This document shows, piece after piece, positions 47,165 to 59,833 of a stretch of DNA of 64,000 bases. The position numbers were made by a program, and so were the translations under genes. Numbering within the stretch: position 1 is the first letter of the stretch; every line of letters starts with the position of its first letter. The notes beneath the pieces are model-generated. The model was not told the DNA's origin. It was given only the letters and a program-made list of their open reading frames with translations, and ran no database searches. The stretch comes from Arenicola marina. Its lineage: Eukaryota > Annelida > Polychaeta > Arenicolidae. Where the stretch lies: the NCBI GenBank assembly GCA_964019135.1, contig OZ025248.1, positions 55,297,670 to 55,361,669 on the forward strand, in the 5' to 3' direction.

Positions 47165-47305
47165 AGTGGTAAGTGGTAAGTGGTGTGTGGTATGTTGTAA
47201 GTGGTAAGTGGTGTGTGGTATGTTGTAAGTGGTAAGTGGTGTGTGGTATGTGGTAAGTGGTAAGTGGTGTGTGGTATGTGGTAAGTGGTAAGTGGTGTGT
47301 GGTGA
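47165..47305. repeat. 28-bp GT-rich tandem repeat, about five copies
   Basis: Unit GTGGTGTGTGGTATGTTGTA plus AGTGGTAA, with G/T variation. Confidence 0.88.
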
Positions 47306-48019
47306 GCAGCCAAGTAGTTTGAACCTATATCCTTAGCTGAATTTTTCTGGCTAAGCATGGTGAGGTCACTCATTTTTGGAGTTGGGGAGTTCTTGTGATC
47401 AGGCTTGATTTTGTGTTTTTATCTGCAAAGTGTATTCAATGTGATAGTACGATAGCATGATTTTTTTTTAAATAGAGGACAACATTTTTTAGTAACATGC
47501 AACGCAAGATTGTCCTTGCGCAAGATTTTTTTTAAAGTTCAGAGCCAGAATTTGCTTTCCCAAAATAATTTTGCCCACCTGAATATCAAATGGCCAGCCC
47601 CTAAGGGTCAAGTCACCTTAAGAGCCACCGCTGCAAGCCACTCGCCCCCTCCCCCCAGCTACCAACACAACTCTTCATGAACCAGGACGAGAACAAAATC
47701 CTCATCACATAAACTTACCCCCCAAACCACCAGTTTACGCCAGGTATCAAGCAGGTTGTCCGGCGAAAGTATTCTTTATGACCCCCGTGGCATTTGTAAC
47801 GGGACACCACTTGGGAATCTGCTTCTCCGCTGTTTTATCGCTCAGTTTAGTCTGGCTTCGCATAGAGTCTGTTGTTTGCCGGACGTTAGAAATGGGAACC
47901 GGGCACAAGAGCGAAATAACTTCCGACAAGTATCCCACAGCAAGAGAGCTGAAGTCTTAAATCTATATTCATTTGCAAGAATGATCTAGTTTTGTTTGAA
48001 TCTGACCAGGACTCGTCGA

Positions 48020-48265
48020 TTGAATCGAATCCGCAACGCTGTCAACCGTGACTGAAACCAACCAACAATCCTGTCAACCCTGACTGAAGCCAAGCAGCAA
48101 TCCTGTCAACTCTTCTTGTAGTCAGGCAGCAATCCTGTCAACCCTGGTTGTACCCAGGCAGCAATCCTGTCAACTCTGATTGTAGCCAAACAGCGGCTCA
48201 GATGATTGGATCTCACTCACAATCCTGTGAACGTTGATAACCGAACCAGCAATCCTGTCGTTCAT
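48020..48265. repeat. Imperfect ~34-bp tandem repeat
   Basis: Units around GCAATCCTGTCAACCCTGAC plus TGAAGCCAAGCA, six to seven copies with drift. Confidence 0.75.
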
Positions 48266-50915
48266 TGAATCTAACTTATGGCTCTAATGGAGCTATATTT
48301 GATCTTGTTTCTTTTGCCTCCATTGATGGCTTCATGTGTCTTTTTGCTTCCCCGATATGATCGAACACATCCCTAGAAAGTGCCTTGTTTCATTAAATTA
48401 AGCTTAATGGGAGTCCGTAAAACTTCAAAGGTTCAACGAATACAAGCAAAGACAGAGACAGTAAAGTTTATCTTCCCTCGTATTCCCCCTAACGGCTGCA
48501 GAGCGAGTCAGACTGTACCAATAAGGCGTGACGCCCTCTAGCGGTAAACCCGACATCATCAAGATCAAAACGTCAGCCGGCAGTCACACTTGTCACCTCA
48601 TAATTCACAGACACACAAGGAAGCAATCCTTGCCCTGCATGGACACAACAAATATGACATGTCGGCGGGGGATGGGGGTGTCTGCAGCGGGGGTGGGGGG
48701 GGGGGGCGGGGTTAATGCTCAATGTCCCAAACGTTGACTTTGATCATGATGATTGATCGCGGGATTGATGTCACAGACGGCTGATCAAACGGGCGCGATT
48801 ACACATTTTTCAGTCAATTTAAGGGAAATATGTCTCTCTGTCTCACAGTTTAGCGACCCTGCCAACGCATCTAATTATGGGGAGGCTGTCTCTGCGCAAA
48901 CACAGTCACACGGCACTTCGAAGGGTGTTAATTGCGGCTGCGAGATTGAACGATTGCGATAGCGACGTCACCGTGCAGCAAAATGAAGCATTGGTCCAGC
49001 ATTCCGTCACGTTGTCTTGCTGCCGTCTGGCGGTCTGGGCGGCTGTGTCTCCATCCGAGCCGTGTGCTGGATGGCATATTCTGACTGGGATGTGATGACG
49101 GTGGTGGACACTCCACCAGAGCGATTCAATAGTTGGTTCTAGCGACCGCCTAGCTCTGCTTACAACCATCAACATGTAACACAATAAATGGCGGGCGAGC
49201 CAGCTTATCGTTATGACTTCATGGAGAGATACATAAAGAGTTTTCGCCGTAAACTCCACTCCACGACGTCTGGATGCCATGCGACAGTGAGTCCAGACAT
49301 TTCGTCGTCTCTCAGTACCCCACTCTTCCCATGAGCTGTCTGATCCCCCCAGCAACATAGCTGTCCACTGCAGCCCCGGCGGACAGACAGTGGGCAGTTA
49401 CGTGGGGCGGAGGTGGTGTGAGGAACACTAAATGGTAACGCTGTGCGCCACAATGAATGCACGGCTCTCAACATCTTCTCTGTGACGCTCATGCAGATCA
49501 CGAGGCTCGCAACGAGTATAGCACAGGGGGGTTGAAGCTGGCGGAAACCCCCCCCCCCACCCTAGACCCCGGCATGGACAAGGGTCCTGGTGTGTTTACG
49601 GTGACCGCATTGTAACCAGCCACGGACAGCATGCCCACACCACCACTCACCCGCCGACGTAGTCCTGCAAGCAAGCCGCTGTGGCTACCGGCAACAGCGT
49701 CTTGCTTCCAAGCGCACCCCGCTCTTTAGCAGAGCGAAGCGACAACAACACCCGGGACGTTTTCCATGGCTTAAGTGAGTCTACACATTGTACAGCGCTC
49801 TCTTACCCATATAACTTGCAGGAAAAGGTATTAGCATTTATTTTCGCCAAGTAGAATTGTTGTCAGGCGTTCTGGAGCACGAGAAACAACAACTTTGCAC
49901 CAGTAACAACCGAAAACGAATCAAGCTCCGCCATGTTTGAGTTGCACTTCCTGCCGAGAAGCGGTGCGCACTAACGTACAAATTGTGTGCTTGCCGTAAC
50001 TGAAAGGGACTCCTCGCTGGCTTCCTGCCGCGGGGTCGCCCAGCGTGATGAACGCGCAGTATGGAGGGGGTTGATGGGGTACCCGCCCAAATGTAACCAA
50101 AATTTCCAGACGTTCTCTTCTAGTGTTGGCTTACATGTGAAATTTGTGGATTTACTTTTTTTAGGAATATTTTATTTCTGAAGGTGTATTTTGATGAAAA
50201 AAATCCCCCCCCCCCCCACTCCCGCGGGAATAAAGGTAGCTGACGGTCGGAGCGGGATCAATTGCTACTTTTCCGGCATTTTCCAAAGGTGGATGCTCGT
50301 CTTAACCGTTAATTCCCCATCCGTTTCCGAGGAAGTGGAATACACCTGATGCCGCGAATACCCACAAATTAGTGAGAGCAGGGGCTGACACAGTGGCGGG
50401 AGTCCTCACCCGCCCGCTTTTCTGAACCGTCCATAAGCCTGTTTGTACTGGACCCCCTACTTTGTTGGTATCAAACTCGGAAGGTGGGGACAGGGGGTGG
50501 GGGGCAAGACTGACAAGCGTAAATTCGGCGTGAAATTACGTTCGGCCGCTGGGCTCTTGTAGGGACGGGGGGAGGGGGTACTTAATTCATTGCAAACGAC
50601 CGTTAAACTACCATGACATGCTGTTTGATGTGATGTAAAATCCGTATTCTTTTTATTCTTCCGGTGCGCGTGAACCCAATCAAAACTTGGCGCCCCGGGC
50701 AGCCAAAAAAGCTCAGAAATCACACAGCAGAGGGAAAAGTTATCAAAACAGAAACATAAAGCAACGTCATATCCCAAATTGGTAACAAATCAACAGAAAA
50801 TAGCTTTATGTAAATATGTAGTTCATTGCTAAATATCGAGGTGAAAAAGTAGTTTTATGACCGTGTAAAGGCCGACCAGATTTCGGGCGCGATTCTGCTA
50901 ATGGAAAGAGATTGC
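48266..50915. other. Intergenic stretch without recognised genes
   Basis: Several G- or C-tracts (48690, 49549, 50202). ORFs up to 150 codons on the minus strand (48906-49358) and 96 codons (49211-49501) have no domain I recognise and no convincing splice context. Confidence 0.4.
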
Positions 50916-50916
50916 T

Positions 50917-50973
50917 AGGAGATGTAACGTAGTTCCGCGACTGGACCCATATCGGAGCGGACTACGTTACATC
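50917..50973. other. Inverted repeat: 14-bp arms, 29-nt loop
   Basis: AGATGTAACGTAGT and its reverse complement ACTACGTTACATCT surround a loop containing CCGCGACTGGACCC. It could be a short hairpin or the remnant of a MITE. Confidence 0.8.
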
Positions 50974-51023
50974 TATGGAACTACCCCCGACTGACTCACG
51001 ATGGCATCCTGTTTTTTTCGTCT

Positions 51024-52061
51024 TTAAGGTAAGCCACCCATAATAGCAAGGTAAAAGAACTCTATATTTGTGATTATTTTATGAAAGTATACCCAATTAC
51101 ACACCTTCTGGTGAATTTTTAGAATACTTTACCGTCCCGTTAAAAAAATATTTTCCATTTTCCAAGTATACCCCCATATCACAAAATGACCAAAACTTGA
51201 CACCTACCACGAATATGTAATTTTGCTACAATTCAGCTCAATATTAAGTCATTATCATCAGTAATAGCTCTTTGGAAAGCTTAAACATAGTGTAATACAG
51301 GAATGATATTCAACAATGTAAATAGTAGCCACAAAAAATAACAGAATGGCAATAATAAAGTGCAGTTATGCAAAAACAGGACCGTTTTTGCCAAAATTCG
51401 AAATCACCACCTTCACAATATTGGCTATAATTTCATCAAAAATGAAAATCTTGACACCAAACCACGTTTAAAAACTTCTAAAAACATAGTTCTTGTATTA
51501 AAAATAAAGAAAAATATAGGTAGCCGTGCAAATTTACCGAGAAAGACGTCCTGAAACTTGAAAATGTTATTTCAGAAATATTTTTTGGAGCAGCTTATTT
51601 CACACCAATTATCAGTAATTTACGCCTTGTGCTCCGATTTTGATAAATCTGGTTATATATAATGGTCTCCGATATAATTATGATCTACAGGAATGTTTTC
51701 TGAACTATTTACACGTTTTCTCCATGTTTTTTTCTTGAATATTCGGAATTTATCACGAAGAGCCATTTTCGGGGAAATACCCTGTGAATGACGTCACGAA
51801 TTGGGGATTCCCTGTGAATGACGTAACGAGTTAGCGCCGATGTTTGTCGATGTATACCGAGGTCTTTTATAAATCGTCGAAGCTTATTATACGATGTTCT
51901 ATATATTTTACCTATGTCACCACTTCTTTTGCTGTGTTTTATTCGTGCTTTGTTTCATTAAGTCTGCTTAAAATATCAGGGCTACAGCCCGCCGATGTTT
52001 GCCGATGTTTACCGAGGTCTGCTCAGAATCGCCGAGGTTCATTAAGGGTGGCTTACCTTAA
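51024..52061. mobile_element. TTAA-flanked transposon with perfect terminal inverted repeats
   Basis: TTTAAGGTAAGCCACCC at 51023-51039 and its exact reverse complement at 52046-52062: a TTAA on each side and 12-bp inverted ends GGTAAGCCACCC. The 1.03-kb interior is AT-rich with no transposase. Two related subterminal blocks (GATGTTTGTCGATGTATACC and GATGTTTGCCGATGTTTACC, each followed by GAGGTCT) lie at 51839 and 51993. TTAA duplication suggests piggyBac-type mobilisation. Confidence 0.8.
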
Positions 52062-55000
52062 AATCTTTCTTTTCGGTAGACTTTACTCCCCAAATGAGAG
52101 AAATTAAAAAAAAAAGAATCGTACCACATTGCATGGGCTTTCTTCCCTTTCATGTCATGTTTCGGTTGAAATTTAGAACTGTGTCTCTGTCTTCGCCTCT
52201 CAGTTTGCACCATAAGTGTGTGTGACGTACGTGCATTCGCATGTGTTAATCTACTGAACACCGAACAGAGGTCCTACCGATGAACTCCGTCACATATCGC
52301 CGTCACATGTTGGAAGGATAAAGTAGGAGTGGTGGGGGGGGGGGGGTGCAGGCTATAACTGCCCCGCAATTTTCTGATATGTGAATACCTCTTTCTGATG
52401 GAAATTACTCTCCCATGAGATGGCGTGCCTCCTCCTCCTCCCACTCGTCCCCGTACTCGCGCTCCCCCTCCTCCCTCTCCCCGTCCTCCTTGCTCCGCTC
52501 GCCCTCCCCCCTTCTCCCCCTCCCGGCCCCTCCTCCTTGTAGATGGACCTACTTCCGGTTATCAGTCTTAACGGAACACCCCCCCCCCCCACCCCTCCTC
52601 CCGGTCGTTATTTTTTGGAGAGCTCATCTCATCGAAAATGGATTCTGCCTATGTCAGTGGAAGCACAGGCTGACCATTTGTCGATAACTGAAACAAATGA
52701 CTGGCGTTAAAATAGTAGGCAAAGGGGATTGGCTCTCTGGTGCATTTTAGTTGATTACGTTTAACTCAGACGTATAAGAATAGCTATATAGAGCATGTCT
52801 CGACGTCATAGTCCATTAAGCTACCAAGAAGGCTTATCATTATCAAGAGAATTCAGGCGCCGCTTGGGATTTTAGTATGATCAGGACGTACCCCTGACCT
52901 GGAAATAAGGAGAGTTATTCTTCGTGATCTAGGAACACGACCACCCTTGCCCCCCCCCCACCCCCCACACACACAGATAGTGACATTTTTGAAAAAAACC
53001 CACTAAAACTGAAAAAGCGATGCGGAATGTCGTGAAAAATCGACATTCGACATTGAGAATTTTGAAAAATCGACACTGGTCAGCAAGCCAACCAATGCTC
53101 CAACACCATGGCCACGATGTGATCATCAGAAGAGTACTTAATGTTAACAGCTGTAGCTTGTGCAGCATCTACGTTAGATTTACAGATAATGCCAAGTGGT
53201 CACCTCAACACTGACTGGCTAAAATGCTCGACGCTAGTTTTAGGCCTACGATTCGGACAAGGTAAAGTTGATCGAAACCTTAGAACATGCGTTCAATTTA
53301 CACTGCATCGCAAACCGGCCCTTTGGTTGCAGAGATCGTTGAAAGGTTGATTTGTTGCAACGAAGTTCTTAACGTATAGACCGTCTCAGATACCTCAGGC
53401 GACATCTATCGTCAAAAATATACACTGCGTGTTACGGGTTAGAAAGCAGATTCTCTCATGCGTTTACTATGCATGGCTATGGAGTTAGTTCAGGTGCCCG
53501 GCTTCAACGTGTCTTTTGCCAGGGGAAGGTTGGTTCTATGGCATTGTTATTCACAGAACTAACACACGCAATGTCTCTATAAACGTTCCTGCAAGTATTA
53601 TATTATATAATAGAATCATTTCACTAGATTAACAACAGTTTAACAATCCTATCTGTTCGGCTCCCCGTTCGACATTCCTGGTTGCTACGCAACAGGGCCA
53701 CTTCACTACACTCTGATTCGTATTGAAAAGACAGTGTATACCGATCCATATAATCGCTTTATAACAAGTTATAATAGGTACACATCTGGAACCAAGTTTT
53801 CATGTATTCTGTACAGCATATATCCCTGAATCAGATTTTAGCATATCTAGACAAAATAGACTCCAGAACGATCATTATTTCCGCACTGAAGAACAGCAGC
53901 AAACCTAGAATATGACCGCTTTCCTGCCACTCGCCGCGTTGTGACAATCATTACTTTCGCCGGTTGGCAGCTGTTTTCTCTGGTTTTATACCTCCATCTC
54001 GTTCTTCAAACGGTATTATTTGACAGTCAAGATATTTATCTGTACAAAGTGGTTTTTTTGTCTTTTTGTTGACCTATGATAAACTGTTGAAAATTATGCA
54101 GCTATAAGTCAGATCAAGTCCGTACTCGCCTGTTGCATGTTATGCAGCACAGAGCGAGCTAGAGCTACCCGAAACACGCGCCTGCCAGGATTTCCCTAGT
54201 AAACGGTCCATTGCGTCGGATGACTTGCGCATGAAAGGCCGATATGTCACAGCTCTATAATGAGCAAGAAACGCCCAATCAGCTGAACGAAGCAATTTTG
54301 CCATAAGTTAGGGTGAATGCAAAACCCAGGAATATTCCAAGATTAGTTTCTTACATTCGAATATGATATCTTGCAGGGAACGGCAAAATTGTGTTGGCAA
54401 TCATTTTCAATGCGACACAAAACTAGCCGACAGCGCTGTCCACCTGTCCGCAGCGCACAATAGACCACTTCGCTAATCTTAGTTCCAATTTTGCCACCGT
54501 GAGGCGCCACTGCATGTGCAATGCATTCTGGGTATTATTTTGGTCTTTGCGAGACGTCAAGATGGCGTCATCGCCTGACAACGTATTTTGTAGACATTTA
54601 AACATGACATAGTGTCATCTATGTAAAGGAAAAGTTACGTAATCTGAATGTAAGTTAGATATGCTCATTAATTGTATACATGCCTTGCCAATAACGTGGT
54701 ATTTATCTCCATAGCAAAAGTCAAGAGAACACCGAAATATTTCCCATAACTCTTTGCGCCAGTCTCGATTTTTCCAAGATGGCGTATAATTGCGAAGTCG
54801 TGTATGGCTAAGAGTGGACGTTCCGTTTTGAATACGTTGGGCGCACTCTTCCCACAGCCTGTAATTGGAGAACGGATGATGACAACAAACTGGTGGTGCC
54901 GAAATACCAGACAGTGGACACATGCTATGACATATGTTAAAGTAACAATATGTAGGCGCATATTGATTTTCTTGACAATATGACCTTTCCACGAAGAACA

Positions 55001-55199
55001 TAAATTCGTGTGAATTAAATCCTGCAAAGAATGCCTTTCGTAATGTTTCTCCTGCATTGGCAAACGACGCCTGTATTTAGAATGTCCTGGGTAGGACGTA
55101 TTACAGATATCACGTATTTTACGGATTAGGACGGTTCCATGCTTTGTGAAGCGAGAGGCTGGGTAGGCGCCATGATTCTAGAAGATTTCTCAATACAAT
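52062..55199. other. Intergenic stretch without recognised genes
   Basis: Simple C/T-rich sequence at 52425-52540, G/C tracts at 52334 and 52578, and a fragment of the GTGATCTGGGAA repeat at 52915-52950. Minus-strand ORFs at 54615-55063 (128 and 131 codons, overlapping) have no recognised motif; they adjoin a LINE remnant and may be part of it. Confidence 0.4.
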
Positions 55200-56190
55200 A
55201 GACCTGTTTCAAAAAACGAAACTCATGCTTAACACTTATTTTCCTCCAGCACATCTAGCTCTATAAATAAATCTTTTGAAAATGAGGAACATATGGTATA
55301 TCAGTAGAGTTGTGGGTGTCTGTTACCCAAAATGATAGTAACCTTTGATAAGTATCTGCTGAGTAATGTCGATATATGGCCATAGATGAGCTTTTACTTG
55401 CTGCCATAATAACTGAGTTTCTTGGCAGTCCTAAAAAAAGGTGTTCAATTATTTCGAGTTCCCTTCTGCAAAATGAACATAAATTTTATGCAGTTATTCC
55501 CCATTGATACAGTTGGTATTTTAAAGGGAAAGTTAATTGCAGAATCTTAATTATATTGAAAACTAACATGCTTTGTGTTTTTATCGTTTTAAAAAGACTA
55601 GTGTAGATTTCCCCCCAATCTATTTTCTAAAGTCAGTTGATAAGATTTTGTTCGATCTCACCCTCCTATTTTCAACTAATGAATCATTTTCTAACAGTGC
55701 TCTATACACAAACCTACAAGCACGTTGGCACAAAAATGGCAAATGGTCGCTTTTACGGCCTTGATCTTCGGCGTCCAAATTTGACCAACGGTGTTTAATT
55801 ATTTTGACAAAGTAGAGGTAATCAAGATAATTGATCTTAGTGTTATATTTATTTTAAAATCTTTCATACGTTTTCAATTTACCTTGCTCTCCCAGATCTG
55901 ATATCAAAATACAATTATTTCGTACCAGCTGTTTTTTGTTACTTAATATGGTTGAGTTATTTGTATAGCAAGCGTTCCAAAAACTGTAATGTACTTCACT
56001 GCCCGGAGTGTATATTATTTTCTGGTAGATGCTCCACAACATTCAGACCTGTTTGTGTCTGTTATAAGTTGTGTGGAATGTTCTTAGAATATCTTATCAG
56101 TGATACAGGATCAAGTTTCCAAAGAAGAGCCGTGTTATGTTCTGATAGAATATGTCTAGCGGGTCTGGGCCAGCATCCGTCCCCCTGACA
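55200..56190 (-). pseudogene. LINE ORF2 3' remnant (zf-RVT region), minus strand
   Basis: Fragments in shifting frames give, in order, FWNACYTNNSTI..., VRNNCILISDLGEQGKLKTY (like the LW...I...G.I.V.DL....G.....Y.F segment of L1/Tx1-type LINEs), then CSFCRRELEIIEHLFL with a frame break before LLWQQVKAHLW, and IFKRFIYRARCAGG. This is the C-terminal zinc-finger-like region of LINE reverse transcriptases. Several stops and shifts; dead copy. Confidence 0.7.
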
Positions 56191-56409
56191 TTTATCAAAA
56201 CGTTTTATCCAAGTGATTTTCAGAGATTTAGATAGAGTTGCGACATGCGTGCATTTTATCCCCCGACCCCCCGTTTATATATTCTTGTGCCATTTGACGA
56301 GACGCTTTCTTGGGCCGTCTGTCATACCAAATGAAAGTATGAGATGTTTATAAAATATATGTAAAGTACACGACAATGCACGCTTTATCTATAGGCCAAC
56401 CGTGATATT

Positions 56410-56670
56410 CAGATGTGTAGGACATAGCCACCGATGAATGGAAAGTCTTCTTCATGCTTCCAAGGATTGTAACGAAGGACAGTGCACTCGATGATTTCCG
56501 GTACCAAATTTTGCAATTTTGCAGGTGCTTGCTAACGAACGAGAAATTAAAGCAATATAGGCTAGCCAGTTCAACTAGATGCGACATGTGTTATATCCAG
56601 AGAGAAACTATAGAACATATATTGGTAGAACGTTTCCCAATGACATTTTGGTGGCTTGAATTGTCCTGAA
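56410..56670 (+). pseudogene. LINE ORF2 3' fragment (zf-RVT region), plus strand
   Basis: Reads KDSALDDFRYQILQFCRCLL, TNEKLKQYRLASSTRCDMCY, then ETIEHILVE and FWWLELS, a clear zf-RVT module (C..C....ET.EH......FW). It is in opposite orientation to its neighbours on both sides. Only the 3' piece is present. Confidence 0.75.
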
Positions 56671-56714
56671 TGATGCAATACAAATTTAAACTCACACCGA
56701 AACATATCAAAAGG

Positions 56715-57028
56715 CTGGTTGGCATCCGTCCGTCTAGGAAAGATGCGTCGCAGCATTTGCGCTTATGACTAAACAAGCCTATCTGTGACCGACAGAGCTT
56801 CCCGCCGTCGTCGCATCGATGACCTGTCGATAGGTCCGGGTTTGTACTCACTGGGCGCCTAGATTGGCGTTTCAAGTCCAGCTTGTCAAACCAGAGCCCG
56901 TTGTGGTGGGCCCTTCCCTCACGCGCGACACGTGACCATTCCCTCATTTCAATTGCTAGGTCCTCCCAAGAATTTGTATCGATGCCGAAAGCCTTCATGT
57001 CACGCTTGCAAACATCCTTAAAGTCCAT
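56715..57028 (-). pseudogene. LINE ORF2 extreme C-terminal fragment, minus strand
   Basis: MDFKDVCKRDMKAFGIDTNS, WEDLAIEMREWSRVAREG, then CRSQIGLFSHKRKC: the terminal W...A..R..WR helix and C..C-H-C motif of a non-LTR retrotransposon. It shares a 36-nt block with the fragment at 2419-2515. Confidence 0.75.
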
Positions 57029-58106
57029 CTCTTATGTCCTATGTTACTTTGCATATACTTGATCCATTTGCACTATATTAACGAAATTCCATACGCACTG
57101 AATTTATTCGCCATGAATATTAACAATATTAGCCATTTAATCACATACCTACGCAAAAAAGTAGAAGATAGACAGGGGCAATTTTTTCATTGATTCGTGA
57201 CGTCACAAGATGAACCGGTTTTGTTGCGCAATATGGTTAACGCGTCTTTGAGCATGGCGTCTATAGGATGGTCAGCGTCCTTCTGCATCGATCGGGATGT
57301 AGCGATACGCGCCCGATTATTTGGAATTAATGATAGTGAGGGTGAGAAAGAAGAAGTGGAGGATTCAGGCAACCGGAGCATGTATTCTCTCGCCCTACGT
57401 ATCGCTTCGAGCCACCTCGAATGAAGACAGATTGCTAAGCCTAAGGGACTGTAAACGTTGAAAACCTCGAAACGCCCTACGCAAAACAGTATTTTCGGAA
57501 GAAGTGCGAACGCTTCATTCATAAAAAGTGAGGCTTATTGTATCATGAGATCTAGATCAAAAACCTACAAATATGCCTTGTAATCATATAAAGTATTCAT
57601 TCGGCGACCAGCAGACACATTAGTGAAAAGCTACTTAGTTGTTTGTCCTAACCGGACACCATAACGTTCGGGTGTCCACAAGCATTACTATAAAAAGTAC
57701 GCGATGAAGAGTATTGTAAGGAATACCCTTAGTCTAGGTGTCGTAATATTGGATCTACTTTATTTTGACGGACGAAATATATTGGGGATGTCTTTAAAGT
57801 GACATATTATAGCAGATATTCGTATTGTACCTGTTGTACGCGGATAACGTTCAGCTTTTAGGTGAATAGACGCAGTCGTAGCAACGGTTGTTATGGTAGT
57901 GACGTCAGATCAATTATACTGTTATCGCGTCATGGTAACGGGCGCGCTTGTTACTATGTATGTCACTATGTTGCAATTTTCCACCACGGTAGATTCCACA
58001 AGCCGTGGAACGGTAAGTTTGTATCATTAACTGTTGATGTACTGAGGCCATATCAATATTTACATTTCCTTCGGTGCTATCTAGTAGCGATTATATTCAC
58101 GATATG
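57029..58106. other. Intergenic stretch without recognised genes
   Basis: Minus ORF 57187-57522 (111 codons) and overlapping plus ORF 57197-57424 have no recognised domain. No RNA gene or repeat seen. Confidence 0.4.
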
Positions 58107-58246
58107 CATATGGCATTGCGTCGAGTGCGAGATGGGTTTATCTCAGCACAAGTCTCCAAAATCCTGTCTGAGCCTTCAGGCGAAGGCAGGATTTCGGAGT
58201 TGCGTGCTGAGATAAACCCATCTCCCACGAGAAACAATGCCATATG
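58107..58246. repeat. Near-perfect 140-bp hairpin (fold-back element)
   Basis: CATATGGCATTG at the left and CAATGCCATATG at the right. The arms of about 65 bp include GATGGGTTTATCTCAGCAC / GTGCTGAGATAAACCCATC and AAATCCTGTCTGAGCC / GGCGAAGGCAGGATTT, with a loop of only a few bases and few mismatches. Likely a fold-back MITE; a hairpin transcript could resemble a small-RNA precursor. Confidence 0.85.
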
Positions 58247-58956
58247 TATTTTCTCGCTCGAATAGAACTTCAAACGTTGCCCTTAAGACAACACGGAGAT
58301 CTCACGATGATAATAATACTCACGACTGCACGTAAATATTTGGTCAAAATCATACCAGTGGCGCTCAATAGCACCTGTAACTAAGTGTTGCGCGCGACGT
58401 GTTTCCAAGGAGATATGACGTCGTCAAAGTGGTTACTGCGGAGGTATTCCTAACGAATATATTGGTTTAGGCCAAATGGTATTCATTTCTTAACATAAAC
58501 CTGTTGTTTCGTAAATTGTAGCTATTAGTTCTATAGTTGGAATTCACATGATTCATTTCTAAATCTAGATCTATTAATTTCGGTTGGTTTGTTGGGACTA
58601 TTTATGTAAATATTACGCGCATTGACACCGCGGTGAGCACTGAGTGACAAGATCTGTAACGTGAATGGCGACAGCAAAACAACGCACGATTGGAAAACTA
58701 AAATGGATTTTACGAAGTAAGTTTCAGCTTTTAAGCCGCCAAACTTCGCCACATGAACTAATTTGTCAAACTGTAACAAAATTTGATAAAATCTCAATTT
58801 CTGACACGTATACCGGGATGGGTTTTTCCCGGACCTGGTGTCAACATTGGCCACTGACAACAGAGTGCGAGAAAGAGTCTTACCAGCCTGTTAGGACTGC
58901 AATTTGTGTATGTTGCCGTTATAATGAAGTGACTATCTATTAGGGCTTAGCTTACA

Positions 58957-59711
58957 TGTTATGGTGGAAATTTAGTGGAATGCGAGTGGAATTATGGTGG
59001 AAGGTAAAGTTGGTGGAATATGGTATTGGTGGAAATATTGTGGAAATGTCTGAGGTATAAAAGGAGTGCGAACGGGCGGACAAGCAGTTCGCGTGGGTTA
59101 CTCTCACGGTACTCATCTTAGGTTACATAAACTGGTTATTTCAGTTTGGGAAATATATTAGCTCTCATCAATTCGTCATGCTTTATAGGTGTGGGACATA
59201 TGCCGGTTAGGCTAAGACTATGACTGGGTGAGCCTGCTGATGTATTAAATTAATTATAAGCTTAATTTGATTCACGGTCTAAGTGCATACGGGCTGCAGG
59301 TCCTGGTATGGTGCCTCTAGAACATTAGTGGCCTATTTTACCGGTGTCATTGACGTCCAGATGTTTATTCCTGGTGGCACTCGGGTATTAATTTAGGACG
59401 CTAGATGGATAGTTTGGACTGGTTTAAGCCGCCACGAGCAGGTTGCGGTGAAGGAACCACGGTCAAGAGGTAGAGGGGCTGAGTAGAAGTATAAACGGAT
59501 GCCAGTTAATGAATCACAAAGACTTATTTTACGTATATGATTGCGATTATTCCGGGGGACTTATTCTTTGCGTCTGTATAACTGCCTTTACGTATCTAAC
59601 TGTATATAGGTGTATGATACTACGTTGGTTTATCACCATAGCTAATAAACGGGGCAACCCAAAAGTATTTCACGCCGTTGGTTACTCGAGTCCTTGCGAA
59701 AACCCGTTACA
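58957..59711 (+). repeat. 5' LTR, 755 bp
   Basis: Starts TGTTATGGTGG and ends CCCGTTACA, five bases before the primer site. The 3' LTR is outside the window, so the left border is set by the TG and by similarity between the ends, and may be off by a few bases. Confidence 0.7.
59056..59063 (+). promoter_or_regulatory. TATA box of the LTR promoter
   Basis: TATAAAAG in the context GAGGTATAAAAGGAGTGCG; start of transcription is expected about 25-30 bases downstream, near 59090. Confidence 0.65.
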
Positions 59712-59716
59712 TAAAT

Positions 59717-59730
59717 TGGTGTCAGAAGTG
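59717..59730 (+). other. Primer-binding site for tRNA-Leu
   Basis: TGGTGTCAGAAGTG is the complement of the 3' end of an animal tRNA-Leu (CACTTCTGACACCA), 14 of 14 bases, located just after the LTR. Confidence 0.75.
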
Positions 59731-59833
59731 TTAACTTCAGATAGGCTGATTGTCTGTCTGATACAGCGTATCTCATTGCCTGTCGCCAGGGCTCACAAGT
59801 AGACCGGTGTGTTAGAAATAATTATAGATCGTT

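Noticed and set aside
48906..49358. 150-codon minus-strand ORF
   Set aside because: No recognised domain; overlapping ORFs in other frames are of similar length.
57187..57522. Possible host exon, 111 codons, minus strand
   Set aside because: No recognised domain and no strong acceptor/donor pair that would make an exon.
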